NCBI GenBank assembly: GCA_049585795.1
Contig: JBAVAQ010000007.1
Location: forward strand, 186,001-250,000
Length of the DNA: 64,000 bases
Source: JABDBE01 sp049585795
GTDB taxonomy: Bacteria; Acidobacteriota; Terriglobia; Terriglobales; Acidobacteriaceae
Direction of reading: 5' to 3'
Part shown: piece by piece, positions 8,330-17,485 of the stretch
Position numbering within the stretch: position 1 is the first letter of the stretch
How the letters are laid out: each line of letters starts with the position of its first letter
Notes under the pieces: model-generated
The model's input: only the letters and a program-made list of their open reading frames with translations
The model's database searches: none
Told to the model about the DNA's origin: nothing
Made by a program: the position numbers and the translations under genes

Positions 8330-9286
8330 GTGGAACCCAGCGCGCGTCCCAGCTCGTGGAAGATCCTGCTGGCATTCGCGATTATTTACTTCGTCTGGGG
8401 ATCGACGTATCTGGCGATACGAATCGGCGTCAGCGAGGTACCGCCATTCCTGCTGGCAGGCATGCGCTTTTTTGTCGCTGGCGCCGTGCTCTTTGGCTGG
8501 ATGCGGTTGAAAGGCGCGCCATCGCCCAGCCGGCGCGAGTGGGCTGGAGCGACGCTGCTCGGAGCCTTGATCTTTCTGCTCGATTATGGCTGCCTGTTCT
8601 GGGCCGAACAGCGCGTTCCTTCTGGCATTGCGGCAGTCGTACTGGCCACGATCCCCGTGTTTATCACGCTGCTCGAAATCATTTTTCTGCGCACACAGCG
8701 GCTTACGGTTCGACTCGGTTTGGCTTTGTTGGTGGGTCTGTGCGGCGTGGCCGTGCTGACCCTTCATTCGTTCTCCTTCGGAGAGGTGCCCATCAATCCT
8801 GCTGGCGCTCTCGCTCTGCTGGTGGCAGCATTTACATGGTCCGTAGCCACGATTCTGACTCGCCGCCTGGTTCTCCCGGCTTCGAAGCCGATGAGCGCGG
8901 CCGCCCAAATGCTGGTCGGCGGAACTCAATTGCTGGTGCTGGCCGCACTCTCCGGTGAGTTCGCTGGCTTTCACCCGCGAGCGGTTTCTGCGAAGGCCTG
9001 GTTCGCATTGCTATATTTGATCGTTGCGGGTTCAATCGCCGGGTTCACCGCTTACGTGTGGCTGCTGCATCACGAATCCCCGACGAAGGTAGGAACCTAC
9101 GCTTATATAAACCCAGTGGTCGCGGTTGCTCTCGGGTATTTCGTGGGAGGCGAATCCGTCGGTCCACGCACGTTCTTGGGAGCACTGTTCGTGTTGATCA
9201 GCGTCATCACCATCACTACGACGCCCAAAACACGTCCCAGCGAAACTGGAAAGCAACCAGCATTCTCGGTTGCGAAAGCCGACTAG
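8330..9286 (+). CDS. DMT-superfamily transporter (EamA/RhaT family)
   Basis: The 318-residue protein has about ten hydrophobic helices arranged as two EamA repeats, starting with AFAIIYFVWGSTYLAIRIG, which is characteristic of YedA-like drug/metabolite transporters. It probably exports an amino acid or other small metabolite through the inner membrane. I chose the GTG at 8330 because a GGGAG ribosome site lies about 6 bases upstream and it gives the family length; the frame is open further upstream into the preceding gene. Confidence 0.87.
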   Translation: MEPSARPSSWKILLAFAIIYFVWGSTYLAIRIGVSEVPPFLLAGMRFFVAGAVLFGWMRLKGAPSPSRREWAGATLLGALIFLLDYGCLFWAEQRVPSGIAAVVLATIPVFITLLEIIFLRTQRLTVRLGLALLVGLCGVAVLTLHSFSFGEVPINPAGALALLVAAFTWSVATILTRRLVLPASKPMSAAAQMLVGGTQLLVLAALSGEFAGFHPRAVSAKAWFALLYLIVAGSIAGFTAYVWLLHHESPTKVGTYAYINPVVAVALGYFVGGESVGPRTFLGALFVLISVITITTTPKTRPSETGKQPAFSVAKAD

Positions 9287-9381
9287 CTGACACCGCGGAT
9301 GATCTCTTCCGGAAGTACAAGGCCCGGAGTTACTCCTAAAATCGCGGCCCGAAGGACTAAGCGGCGATATGATTGGTGTCT

Positions 9382-10086
9382 ATGCGCTTTGGTCACGGCC
9401 TTGCTATGGTCGGATGGTTGTTGATGCCGGTTCTGGCCTTCGGCCAGACGGGCCAGCAACCCAATACTCCGCAATCAACCGGCACGCAGCCAACGGTCTC
9501 GCAGCCTGCCAACGCTCAACCAACGAGCCCGCAACCCGCGAACCCAAAGCCAATTAAACCGTCCGCAGTCGATGCGGCCGCTAGCGCATCGAAGCAAGCG
9601 CGCGAATCCGCAACTCCGTCCAAAGTAATAAGGAACCACGATATAAGCGATCGCAGCAACCCGCCCGAGGCGGCCAAGTCCGGGCCCGCGGCTCAAGATA
9701 CGGCGGCGCAAGCCGCCCGGGATAAGGCCAGCGACGAGCAAGCGCAACGAAAGGCCCGCCAGTTTGAGACTCAAGGCAAAATCTTCCAGAATCAAGTGAA
9801 GGTGCAGAAGGGCAAGATCATCGATATTCAGAACCAGATCACCAGTCTCAAGGACCAGTTTGCCGCGTGGAGCGCAGGCTTCGCCCAGGATGATGAAGCG
9901 CAGTCGTGCTGGACTTCCACGTATTACACGCCTTATTACAAAGACTGGTGCGACCGAGGCCGGAATCTGAAAGCGCAGTACGAAGCGTCGCAGCGTGAGC
10001 TCGGCGAAGAGAAACTTAAGCTTGAGCAGATGCAGGAAGACATCCGGCGCAAAGGATACGGCAACGGCGTCTACGACCCCGACTGA
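9382..10086 (+). CDS. Secreted coiled-coil protein with Gln/Pro/Thr-rich linker
   Basis: The 234-residue protein has a signal peptide (MRFGHGLAMVGWLLMPVLAFG), then a linker of about 45 residues with repeated Q-P and N-P pairs (TGQQPNTPQSTGTQPTVSQP). The remainder is a charged coiled coil (about residues 95-230) with two Cys around CWTSTYYTPYYKDWC, probably a disulfide. The family is not recognised. A TTG three codons earlier is possible. Likely periplasmic or surface-associated. Confidence 0.65.
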   Translation: MRFGHGLAMVGWLLMPVLAFGQTGQQPNTPQSTGTQPTVSQPANAQPTSPQPANPKPIKPSAVDAAASASKQARESATPSKVIRNHDISDRSNPPEAAKSGPAAQDTAAQAARDKASDEQAQRKARQFETQGKIFQNQVKVQKGKIIDIQNQITSLKDQFAAWSAGFAQDDEAQSCWTSTYYTPYYKDWCDRGRNLKAQYEASQRELGEEKLKLEQMQEDIRRKGYGNGVYDPD

Positions 10087-10094
10087 GTAGTGGA

Positions 10095-10232
10095 TCAGGG
10101 TCGCGTCATCTTGTCCGGCTTCATCAACAAATGAAATTCCTCCTTCGTGAGATAGCCGAGCTCTAGCGCTCCTCGAGAGGCTAGCCTTATCCACATTGCG
10201 GTGTGGGCGATCTTGGCTGCCTTGTCGTATCC
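10095..10232 (-). pseudogene. Decayed duplicate of the fumC 3' end
   Basis: The minus strand reads GYDKAAKIAHTA, then after scrambled residues ELGYLT-EEFHLLMKP-KMTRP and a stop, which is the C-terminus of fumarase. It aligns with 11200-11340, the true 3' end of fumC, at roughly 80-85% identity by eye. Three single-base deletions lie between the two conserved blocks; together they restore the frame. No 5' part of a fumarase gene is present. With the intact fumC it flanks the toxin-antitoxin pair as a direct repeat about 1.1 kb apart. Confidence 0.8.
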
Positions 10233-10278
10233 GATTTCCTGCACCGTACGACCAGTTCGCAAAACACGCAGGTATATC

Positions 10279-10306
10279 TTGACATGTATATCCGTTCATG
10301 TATAAT
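10279..10306 (+). promoter_or_regulatory. Consensus sigma-70 promoter and repeat operator of the mazEF-type pair
   Basis: TTGACA at 10279-10284 and TATAAT at 10301-10306 are both perfect and are 16 bp apart. Two direct copies of CATGTATA (10283-10290 and 10297-10304) overlap the boxes with a 14-bp period, a likely site for autorepression by the antitoxin. Predicted start of transcription is near 10313. Confidence 0.75.
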
Positions 10307-10354
10307 CAGTACATAAACATGGGATTTCCATCTACGGAAAGGAAGAAAAACCCT

Positions 10355-10846
10355 ATGTACTTGCGAACTGGTAGTCTGGCTCCTAGGTTTAGAGGGCAGA
10401 AAGCTATGGTGGTGGAGGTGCTCTCAGCTTTTGCTACCCCTGTGAGCTTAGAAACGCTTGTCCCTCTGATCGATAAGGATGGACAGTACCTGGCAACGCT
10501 TAATCAGTGGGCTAGAGAGAATGGCGGTGTGAGGGGAAGCATTCGGTTTCATTTGCGAGCTTTAAAGCGCCTTGGAATGATCGAAGAAGTTCCCTCCGCT
10601 GCGGCCGTGAGGACGCAGGTCGTGGGGTGGGGGAACAGCCAGGCAGTTCGTCTTCCCAAGTCGATATTGGACGAGGCACAAGTGCAGGAAGGCGACGAGA
10701 TCGAGATCAAGTTCCAAGATGGACGGATTATTCTCGAGCCGGTAAATGCGAGGCCCACGCTGGAGTCCCTGGTTGCCGCGATTACTCCGGAAAATCGACA
10801 CGGCGAGCAAGACTGGGGTAAACCAGTTGGCCGCGAGGTATGGTAG
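10355..10846 (+). CDS. MazE/AbrB-type antitoxin with added N-terminal winged-helix-like region
   Basis: The 163-residue protein has two parts. Residues about 87-132 form a SpoVT/AbrB (MazE) domain: VVGWGNSQAVRLPKSIL followed by EGDEIEIKFQDGRIILEP. The tail of about 30 residues should bind and block the toxin. Residues about 15-80 look like a winged helix-turn-helix, with recognition-helix-like SIRFHLRALKRLGMIEE. Normal MazE antitoxins are about 75-85 residues and lack this part. ATG at 10355 has an AAGGAAG site and lies after the predicted transcription start; the ATG at 10319 is an alternative. The gene overlaps the toxin gene by seven bases. Confidence 0.82.
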   Translation: MYLRTGSLAPRFRGQKAMVVEVLSAFATPVSLETLVPLIDKDGQYLATLNQWARENGGVRGSIRFHLRALKRLGMIEEVPSAAAVRTQVVGWGNSQAVRLPKSILDEAQVQEGDEIEIKFQDGRIILEPVNARPTLESLVAAITPENRHGEQDWGKPVGREVW

Positions 10847-11193
10847 AAGCCGCTTATGTCCCCGACTCCGGGCACATTATCAAATTAGACCTTAACCCGC
10901 ACTTGGGGCATGAACAGGGGGGCTGGCGTCCAGCCCTCGTTCTGTCTCCGCGCACTTACAACAGCAAAACTGGATTGGCGATTGTTGTTCCCATCACAAA
11001 TCAAGTGAAGGGTTATCCGTTCGAAATCACTCTTCCAGTTCGGATCAAGACCACTGGCGTTATTCTCGCAGATGCGATACGAAGTCTCGACCTGCAGGCC
11101 CGACGCGCGAGATATGTCGAAACCGTGGCGGCTGAGGTCGTAAACGAAGTGCTGATTCGTCTGGCGGCATTGTTAGGTTTCTCGAAACCATAA
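10840..11193 (+). CDS. mazF: MazF/PemK-type toxin (mRNA interferase)
   Basis: The 117-residue protein is of normal MazF length. It shows HEQGGWRPALVLS with the conserved Arg, then an N-S-K-T-G turn and IVVPITNQ with the conserved Thr, as in the MazF/PemK RNA-cleaving fold. It would cut mRNA at short sequence motifs when freed from the antitoxin. The ATG lies inside the end of the antitoxin gene, so translation is coupled. It ends six bases from the fumC stop, convergent with it. Confidence 0.9.
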   Translation: MVEAAYVPDSGHIIKLDLNPHLGHEQGGWRPALVLSPRTYNSKTGLAIVVPITNQVKGYPFEITLPVRIKTTGVILADAIRSLDLQARRARYVETVAAEVVNEVLIRLAALLGFSKP

Positions 11194-11199
11194 GCTGGC

Positions 11200-12624
<1,425 letters not shown>

Positions 12625-12665
12625 TGAACATTCCTGACCAGTGCCTGAAAGGATAACAACTAAAA

Positions 12666-12671
12666 ATTATA
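12666..12671 (-). promoter_or_regulatory. Probable -10 box of fumC
   Basis: On the minus strand the sequence reads GGGTATAATTTTTAG, a perfect TATAAT. No good -35 box is seen. Transcription would start about 35 bases before the fumC ATG. Confidence 0.45.
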
Positions 12672-12746
12672 CCCGTTGCAAAGAAGAGTTGTGCCCGTGG
12701 ACACGGTGTCATGTGACGGAGCCTAGCTCGCTATGAACTCGCTGCG

Positions 12747-12755
12747 TGCTAGAAT
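12747..12755 (+). promoter_or_regulatory. Extended -10 promoter of the YpdA-like gene
   Basis: TGCTAGAAT is an extended -10 element (TGnTAGAAT) about 65 bases upstream of the predicted TTG start at 12820. No clear -35 box is present, as is usual for extended -10 promoters. Confidence 0.4.
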
Positions 12756-12819
12756 CTTTATCTTCAAAAGCCACGGTTTGTTTCTTGCGCGTGCTTTGTG
12801 TTGATTCCAGGAGAAGCCA

Positions 12820-13893
12820 TTGGTCACGAAGCAAATGTCCGACACGGCTCTGCAGGTTCCCGAAACACTCCCCCGCGCTCAGCTAGAGTTGCGCTCGAGC
12901 ATGAGGGTCGATGTGCTGGTGATCGGCGCCGGCCCGACCGGCCTGGCCTGCGCCATCGAGGCCCAAAAGGCTGGGTTTAAGGTCATCGCGATTGATAAGG
13001 GCTGCGTGGTCAATTCCATCTTCAACTATCCGGCCAACATGACCTTCTTCACCACGCCGGAATTGCTCGAGATCGGTGACATCCCTTTCAGCACCGCCAA
13101 CCAGAAACCTACGCGTCAAGAAGCGCTGGAATACTACCGGAAGGTTGCCGAGCATTATCGTTTGCCCATCGCGCAATACCAGTGGGTAAAGACGGTGAAC
13201 GGCAAAGACGGCGATTTCCAGGTCACGACCACGGACCGGCTGGGAAGAATCTACGATTACCACACTCGCAAACTGATTGTTGCGACGGGATATTACGACC
13301 TGGCAAACATGCTGAACATTCCCGGCGAGGATTTGCCCAAGGTGTTTCATTATTATCGCGAGCCTCATCCCTACTTTGACAATGACGTTCTGATCATCGG
13401 AGGCAAGAATTCCGCGGCCATTTCCGCGCTTGATCTGTGGCGGCACGGGGCGCGTGTGACCCTGGTGTATCGCGGGCCGAAGATGCATCACCATGTGAAG
13501 TACTGGATCCTGCCCGACATCGAGAATCGCATCAGGAACGGCCAGATCACGGCCTACTTCAACAGTTCAGTGGGAGAAATCACCGCGGATCAAGTGGTGA
13601 TTTACACTCCTCAGGGTGTGGTTCGTACGAAGAACGATTTTGTGTTTGCCTTGACTGGATACCATCCCGATTATGATTTCTTGCGCTCGATGGGCATCGA
13701 GCTATCGACCGAACAGTGCCGGCCGGTCTGCGATCCTGAAACACTGGAGAGCAATGTGCCGGGCATCTACGTAGCTGGCGTCATCGTGGCCGGTTCTCGA
13801 ACCAACGAAATTTTCATCGAGAACGGACGGTTCCACGGCCAACTCATCGCCAGGCACTTGAAGTACAAATTGGGACCTGAAGCGGCAGCCTAG
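12820..13893 (+). CDS. YpdA-family FAD/NAD(P)-dependent thiol reductase
   Basis: The 357-residue flavoprotein has an N-terminal FAD-binding motif VLVIGAGPTGLACAIEA (about residues 33-49), an NAD(P)-binding motif VLIIGGKNSAAISALDLWRHGA in the middle and a C-terminal FAD segment GIYVAGVIVAGSRTNEIFIE. NCVVNS-type Cys and the overall layout match YpdA, the bacillithiol disulfide reductase family. Whether this organism makes bacillithiol is not shown here. I chose TTG at 12820 because AGGAG lies 6 bases upstream; the ATG at 12835 is too far from it. Confidence 0.85.
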   Translation: MVTKQMSDTALQVPETLPRAQLELRSSMRVDVLVIGAGPTGLACAIEAQKAGFKVIAIDKGCVVNSIFNYPANMTFFTTPELLEIGDIPFSTANQKPTRQEALEYYRKVAEHYRLPIAQYQWVKTVNGKDGDFQVTTTDRLGRIYDYHTRKLIVATGYYDLANMLNIPGEDLPKVFHYYREPHPYFDNDVLIIGGKNSAAISALDLWRHGARVTLVYRGPKMHHHVKYWILPDIENRIRNGQITAYFNSSVGEITADQVVIYTPQGVVRTKNDFVFALTGYHPDYDFLRSMGIELSTEQCRPVCDPETLESNVPGIYVAGVIVAGSRTNEIFIENGRFHGQLIARHLKYKLGPEAAA

Positions 13894-13902
13894 TTTCTTG
13901 CG

Positions 13903-14235
13903 CTAAGCGAGCGTAACCGCTTCCTCTCCTAATTGCTGATTGATCAAACGGGACATCAAAGGCTTCAATTCTTCTCCCGTCTTCTGCAGCACGAAAGTCT
14001 GGTTCGCGTCCGACCAGTCCAGCTTGAAACTTGTAGCCAGCGCGGAAATCCATATCTGCCGAACCGGTGCATTCGGCGAGACGACAAACCGGGAGCCATC
14101 GTCGAAAGAAATGTGCAGCGCTCCCGACTGGTCCTCCACTTCCAGATCAGCCGATTCTTCGGCTGTAATCAGGCTCTGTTTGAGAGACTCCAGTGCGGCA
14201 TCCGCCCGCTTGCGAAAATCGTTTTCATCGAGCAT
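13903..14235 (-). CDS. cyaY: Frataxin-like iron donor protein (CyaY family)
   Basis: The 110-residue protein has the frataxin fold signature: an acidic first helix (MLDENDFRKRADAALESLKQ), then LEVEDQSGALHISFDDGSR and NAPVRQIWISA, ending in a final helix. CyaY binds iron through its acidic ridge and regulates Fe-S cluster assembly on IscU/IscS. It is convergent with the YpdA-like gene. No isc genes are in the window. Confidence 0.85.
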   Translation of the reverse strand: MLDENDFRKRADAALESLKQSLITAEESADLEVEDQSGALHISFDDGSRFVVSPNAPVRQIWISALATSFKLDWSDANQTFVLQKTGEELKPLMSRLINQQLGEEAVTLA

Positions 14236-14261
14236 GAAAAGATTATAGAAGCTCTCCGGCG

Positions 14262-14594
14262 TCAGCTCTTAGCGAGGCCATCAATCTTCGCGGCCATGAT
14301 GAAGTCGCTTTCGGTCAGCCCATCAATCTTATGCGTCCACAGCGTGATTTCGGCTTTGCCCCAGGCCAGCAGAATGTCGGGATGGTGTCCTTGCTCCTCC
14401 GCCAGCGCACCTACTCGATTCACAAAGTCGAGCGCCTGTTTGAAATCAGGAAAAGCGAAACTGCGCGTAATGTGGTGCTCGTCGATCGCTTTCCACTGGG
14501 GCACTTGCTGATGAAGCGCCTCCAGTTCTTTTCCTTTGAGCGGAGGCACGCCGCCGCGGCAGGGCACGCAAGTCTTGCTGGCAAGAGACGCCAT
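14262..14594 (-). CDS. 4a-hydroxytetrahydrobiopterin dehydratase (PCD/PhhB family)
   Basis: The 110-residue protein is of normal PCD length. It contains the family core with FPDFKQALDFVNRVGALAEEQ, the GHHPDILL motif whose His residues are catalytic, and LWTHKIDGLTESDF. It dehydrates the 4a-carbinolamine formed by pterin-dependent aromatic amino acid hydroxylases. No hydroxylase gene is nearby, and in bacteria some members act in molybdopterin-related roles. An N-terminal CVPCRGG segment is typical of the bacterial subgroup. Confidence 0.92.
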   Translation of the reverse strand: MASLASKTCVPCRGGVPPLKGKELEALHQQVPQWKAIDEHHITRSFAFPDFKQALDFVNRVGALAEEQGHHPDILLAWGKAEITLWTHKIDGLTESDFIMAAKIDGLAKS

Positions 14595-14706
14595 AGAAAA
14601 ATCTCCGCAGGTATTGTAGCGGTTGAGGGACTTGGCTGCACGGCAGGCCGGTTCCTATTTCAAGGCAGCCCTTCCGCTCAGGAGCGACGATTCCTCGCCG
14701 CCGCAC

Positions 14707-14762
14707 CCTCGCAATTTACACCTCGCAATTTACAGTTGACAAGAGCAAAAATAGGCTAGAAA
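14707..14762 (+). promoter_or_regulatory. Tandem 14-bp repeats and TTGACA promoter of the DUF308 gene
   Basis: CCTCGCAATTTACA is repeated exactly in tandem at 14707-14720 and 14721-14734. Two bases later comes TTGACA (14736-14741), with TAGAAA at 14757-14762 after a 15-bp spacer. The repeats sit where an activator or repressor would bind. Confidence 0.5.
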
Positions 14763-14798
14763 CTTGCCCCTGCAGTGATCGAGTCAGGAGGAAACCAA

Positions 14799-15377
14799 AT
14801 GGCTACATTGGAAACTGGATTAAGACGCGCATCTGGAATCTCGCTGGTTTTGTCGATCGTGCTGATTATCTTCGGAGTCCTCGCCATTACCTTGCCGATG
14901 GCCACGTCCGTCGGAGTCGTCATCGTAATTGGCTGGATAGCACTATTCGACGGCATAGTGCAACTCGTTCATGCCTTTCGGTCGACCGGCGTTGGCCACA
15001 TTGCCTGGAAGCTTCTGGTCGCGGTCGTTTATATCGTGGCCGGTGCTTACTTCATCGCCCACCCGGTCCTGGCCACTGCCACTTTTACTCTCGTGCTGGG
15101 GATATTCCTCTTCGCAGAGGGGGTGGTGGACGTGGTCGCCTATTTTGCCACCCGTAAGAGCGGCAGCTCACCGTGGATGCTGCTGGACGGAATCGTTACC
15201 CTGTTTCTGGGTTTCTTAATCTGGAAGCAGTGGCCCGTTAGTTCGCTATGGGTGATTGGAACCTTGGTAGGCGTCAGCATGATCTTCACCGGCACCACGC
15301 GCCTCATGATGACTTTGGCAGTTCGTAGGCTAGCGGGCCAGACTGGCGATAGCCCATTGCAAAAGCGCGCGGCATAA
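14799..15377 (+). CDS. DUF308 (HdeD-like) membrane protein
   Basis: The 192-residue protein has six hydrophobic helices in three pairs, starting with SGISLVLSIVLIIFGVLAIT, and the internal motif GWIALFDGIVQLVHAF typical of the HdeD/DUF308 family. In enteric bacteria HdeD is linked to acid resistance; here only an inner-membrane role can be stated. The start at 14799 has an AGGAGG site 7 bases upstream. The tandem repeats in the promoter suggest regulated expression. Confidence 0.85.
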   Translation: MATLETGLRRASGISLVLSIVLIIFGVLAITLPMATSVGVVIVIGWIALFDGIVQLVHAFRSTGVGHIAWKLLVAVVYIVAGAYFIAHPVLATATFTLVLGIFLFAEGVVDVVAYFATRKSGSSPWMLLDGIVTLFLGFLIWKQWPVSSLWVIGTLVGVSMIFTGTTRLMMTLAVRRLAGQTGDSPLQKRAA

Positions 15378-15417
15378 CTCTAATCAGAGTTAAAAGTTGT
15401 ATCGGCTTCAGCCTCGG

Positions 15418-15891
15418 TCAGAACGGAATATCTTCGTCGCTGATCGGGGTTGAAGCCGCGTGTTCCGGTTCTGGTGAGCGCTGGTCGAAGTTATTTCCAC
15501 CGGCGGCAGCGCCGCGGGAGCGTCCACCAGATTCGTCTCCGGCGCCTTCGCCGCGCCCGCTAAGCAGGACCAGGTCGTTGGCAATGATTTCGGTTTTGTA
15601 CTTCTTCTGTCCGGTTTCTTTGTCGTCCCAGGAACTGGTGCGCAGGCTGCCTTCGATGTAGCACTTGCCGCCCTTTTTCAGATACTCGCCCACGATTTCG
15701 GCCAGACGCTGAAACGCCACGATGTTGTGCCACTCGGTGCGGTCCTGCCATTGCCCATCTTTGTCCTTGAAGCGCTCATTGGTGGCGATCGAGAACTTCG
15801 CGACCGGCATGCCGCCCTGGGTATATTTCACCTCGGGGTCCTTGCCCAGATTTCCGATAAGAATGACTTTATTGACGCTTTTTCCTGCCAT
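15418..15891 (-). CDS. ssb: Single-stranded DNA-binding protein
   Basis: The 157-residue protein has the OB-fold of bacterial SSB (VNKVILIGNLGKDPEVKYT, then WHNIVAFQRLAEI and YIEGSLRTSSW), a Gly/Ser-rich flexible linker and the acidic tip DEDIPF that binds partner repair proteins. The frame is open far upstream, but the ATG at 15891 has AAAGGAG directly before it and gives the standard N-terminus. It protects ssDNA in replication, repair and recombination. Confidence 0.96.
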   Translation of the reverse strand: MAGKSVNKVILIGNLGKDPEVKYTQGGMPVAKFSIATNERFKDKDGQWQDRTEWHNIVAFQRLAEIVGEYLKKGGKCYIEGSLRTSSWDDKETGQKKYKTEIIANDLVLLSGRGEGAGDESGGRSRGAAAGGNNFDQRSPEPEHAASTPISDEDIPF

Positions 15892-16158
15892 GGCTGCTCC
15901 TTTCGCCCGGGGCGACACCGAAAATCGAAATGAAATTAGGCTGGAAGGCCAATATATCAGAAACGGCCGGGGCTTTGATTGCGGAGAACGGAAAGAATCG
16001 ACGAGGAGGCCAAAATGAAACTGATGTATGATGGCGGCGAGTTTCAAAGACTCCGCGTAAGATCCCTCGACCGGCTGGAGTCCGCCGGATCTTCGGGATG
16101 ACACCTTTCAACCCAATCCTGTCCGACTTCGTGTGGATGAAAATTACGTCCACTACGG

Positions 16159-16164
16159 TATAAT
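16159..16164 (+). promoter_or_regulatory. TATAAT box predicting a leaderless ferredoxin mRNA
   Basis: A perfect TATAAT ends seven bases before the A of the ATG at 16171, so the usual transcription start (+1) falls on the start codon itself. No ribosome site is present between them. No consensus -35 box is seen. Confidence 0.55.
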
Positions 16165-16170
16165 CTCGCC

Positions 16171-16551
16171 ATGCCTGCTGAAGCAGACTCGCTGAAACCC
16201 GCTGGGATGGTGCCCGACGAGCTTAAGTTCGAACCCAGATCCAAAGGTTTGTTGACTCCTCGAAAGAAGAAACCAAAGGAGTTGGCAGTGATCACAGAGT
16301 GCTGTACCGGCTGCGCCGGCTCGCCGGCCTGCGTGGAGTATTGTCCGGTGGAAGACTGCATGTTCTGGGTTCCCGACGAGGATCACCCGCCCTTCGGCAG
16401 AATCCAGATCGATCCGATCCTTTGCATCGGATGCAAGAAGTGCCTCAGCAAAGGTCCGGATGGATGTTTCCTCGATGGTTGTCCGTGGGATGCGATCGTG
16501 ATGGTCGATACGGTTGAAGTGGAAAAAGAAGTTGGGGTAATGCCGATTTAG
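16171..16551 (+). CDS. Ferredoxin with two 4Fe-4S-type Cys clusters
   Basis: The 126-residue protein has a basic N-terminal extension of about 40 residues, then CCTGCAGSPACVEYCP and, after a loop, CIGCKKCLSKGPDGCFLDGCP. This is the layout of a bacterial-type dicluster ferredoxin with longer spacings in both motifs. It would carry electrons in the cytoplasm. The mRNA is predicted to be leaderless. The partner enzyme cannot be told from the neighbours. Confidence 0.85.
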   Translation: MPAEADSLKPAGMVPDELKFEPRSKGLLTPRKKKPKELAVITECCTGCAGSPACVEYCPVEDCMFWVPDEDHPPFGRIQIDPILCIGCKKCLSKGPDGCFLDGCPWDAIVMVDTVEVEKEVGVMPI

Positions 16552-16588
16552 CTGTCAGCTCTCAGCTTTCAGCCGAGACACTGCGCAC

Positions 16589-17473
16589 CTATTTCTCCCG
16601 TTCCCTTATCGCCCGCTCCGTTTCGATCGCTTGCCGCCGCACGTGGTCGGGGATGTCTGGCAACTCCCGTTCATACGGAAGAACGGCGGCAATATCTTCC
16701 GGCTGGCCTACGAGGTAGAGCGCTCGCAATGCCTCCCAGACCTGCTCCGTACTCGGATCGATAGTTGCGATTGCGGCGCCGGCTGCCATCGTCTGTCCGG
16801 TTTGTGCCGATAGCGTGCGCAGACGGCCAGTGATTGGAGATCGGATTTCTATGGTCTGATCGCCCGCTTGCAATTTAGCTGCGATTCCCCGTTGACGAAT
16901 CGCAGTTCCCACCGCGCTGGTGTCGATCACTTTTCCCGGCTGCGGTGCCACCACTGTTGCGGGCTGAAGCAGTTCGAGAATTTGCGGTCTTCCGGCTGCG
17001 TCTCCGAAACGGACGAGCGAAAGCGCCGCGTTTCCTCGCACCATGAGTGAAGAATCGCCGAGCATTTTCAGCAGGGCCTCATGAAATCCTGCGCCGGATG
17101 TGTCTTGTCCCATCACCCACGCGTCGGTGTTGCGTACCTCTTCGACCGGATACGACGCCAGGCGCACCAGTTGCGGGTACCACTGGCTTACGCTTGGGTC
17201 GTGTCGAGTCATGCGCTCGCCAATCTGCACCAGAGCGTGCTGAATGTGGCGGGGATGTTTCTCGTCCTGCAGATATTCAGACAGTTGTTTCTCGGAAAGT
17301 TGGCGTCCGAACCAGGTATTCCACCAGAACAAAAACGGCATCAGGACAATCAGCCACGCAGTCACGAAAAAGAGCAGCCGGTTGCGGGTCGACATGCGGG
17401 GCTTGCGTGGCCGGTCAAGAATCTCGCTTGCATCGGTCGAACTTTGAGGAGTTGCGTTGGGCAGGGAGGACAT
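16589..17473 (-). CDS. Membrane-anchored HEAT-repeat protein with biotinyl/lipoyl-like domain
   Basis: The 294-residue protein has one N-terminal membrane helix (RLLFFVTAWLIVLMPFLFWW). Residues about 60-160 hold HEAT-like helical repeats (ALVQIGERM..., ALLKMLGDSSLMVRGNAALS). Residues about 185-245 contain a barrel-sandwich segment (IEIRSPITGRLRTLSAQTGQ, then AAGAAIATIDP) like the hairpin domain of membrane fusion proteins. It lacks the Lys of true lipoyl domains. It is the last gene of the respiratory cluster, 12 bases after the previous gene. A scaffold or assembly role is an inference. Confidence 0.65.
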   Translation of the reverse strand: MSSLPNATPQSSTDASEILDRPRKPRMSTRNRLLFFVTAWLIVLMPFLFWWNTWFGRQLSEKQLSEYLQDEKHPRHIQHALVQIGERMTRHDPSVSQWYPQLVRLASYPVEEVRNTDAWVMGQDTSGAGFHEALLKMLGDSSLMVRGNAALSLVRFGDAAGRPQILELLQPATVVAPQPGKVIDTSAVGTAIRQRGIAAKLQAGDQTIEIRSPITGRLRTLSAQTGQTMAAGAAIATIDPSTEQVWEALRALYLVGQPEDIAAVLPYERELPDIPDHVRRQAIETERAIREREK

Positions 17474-17485
17474 CAATGATTTAGG

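Noticed and set aside
9475..10299. Minus-strand frame of 274 codons, overlapping the fumarase tail fragment
   Set aside because: It reads the fumarase remnant in the wrong frame and is antisense to the secreted coiled-coil gene. Leu/Arg-rich with no domain.
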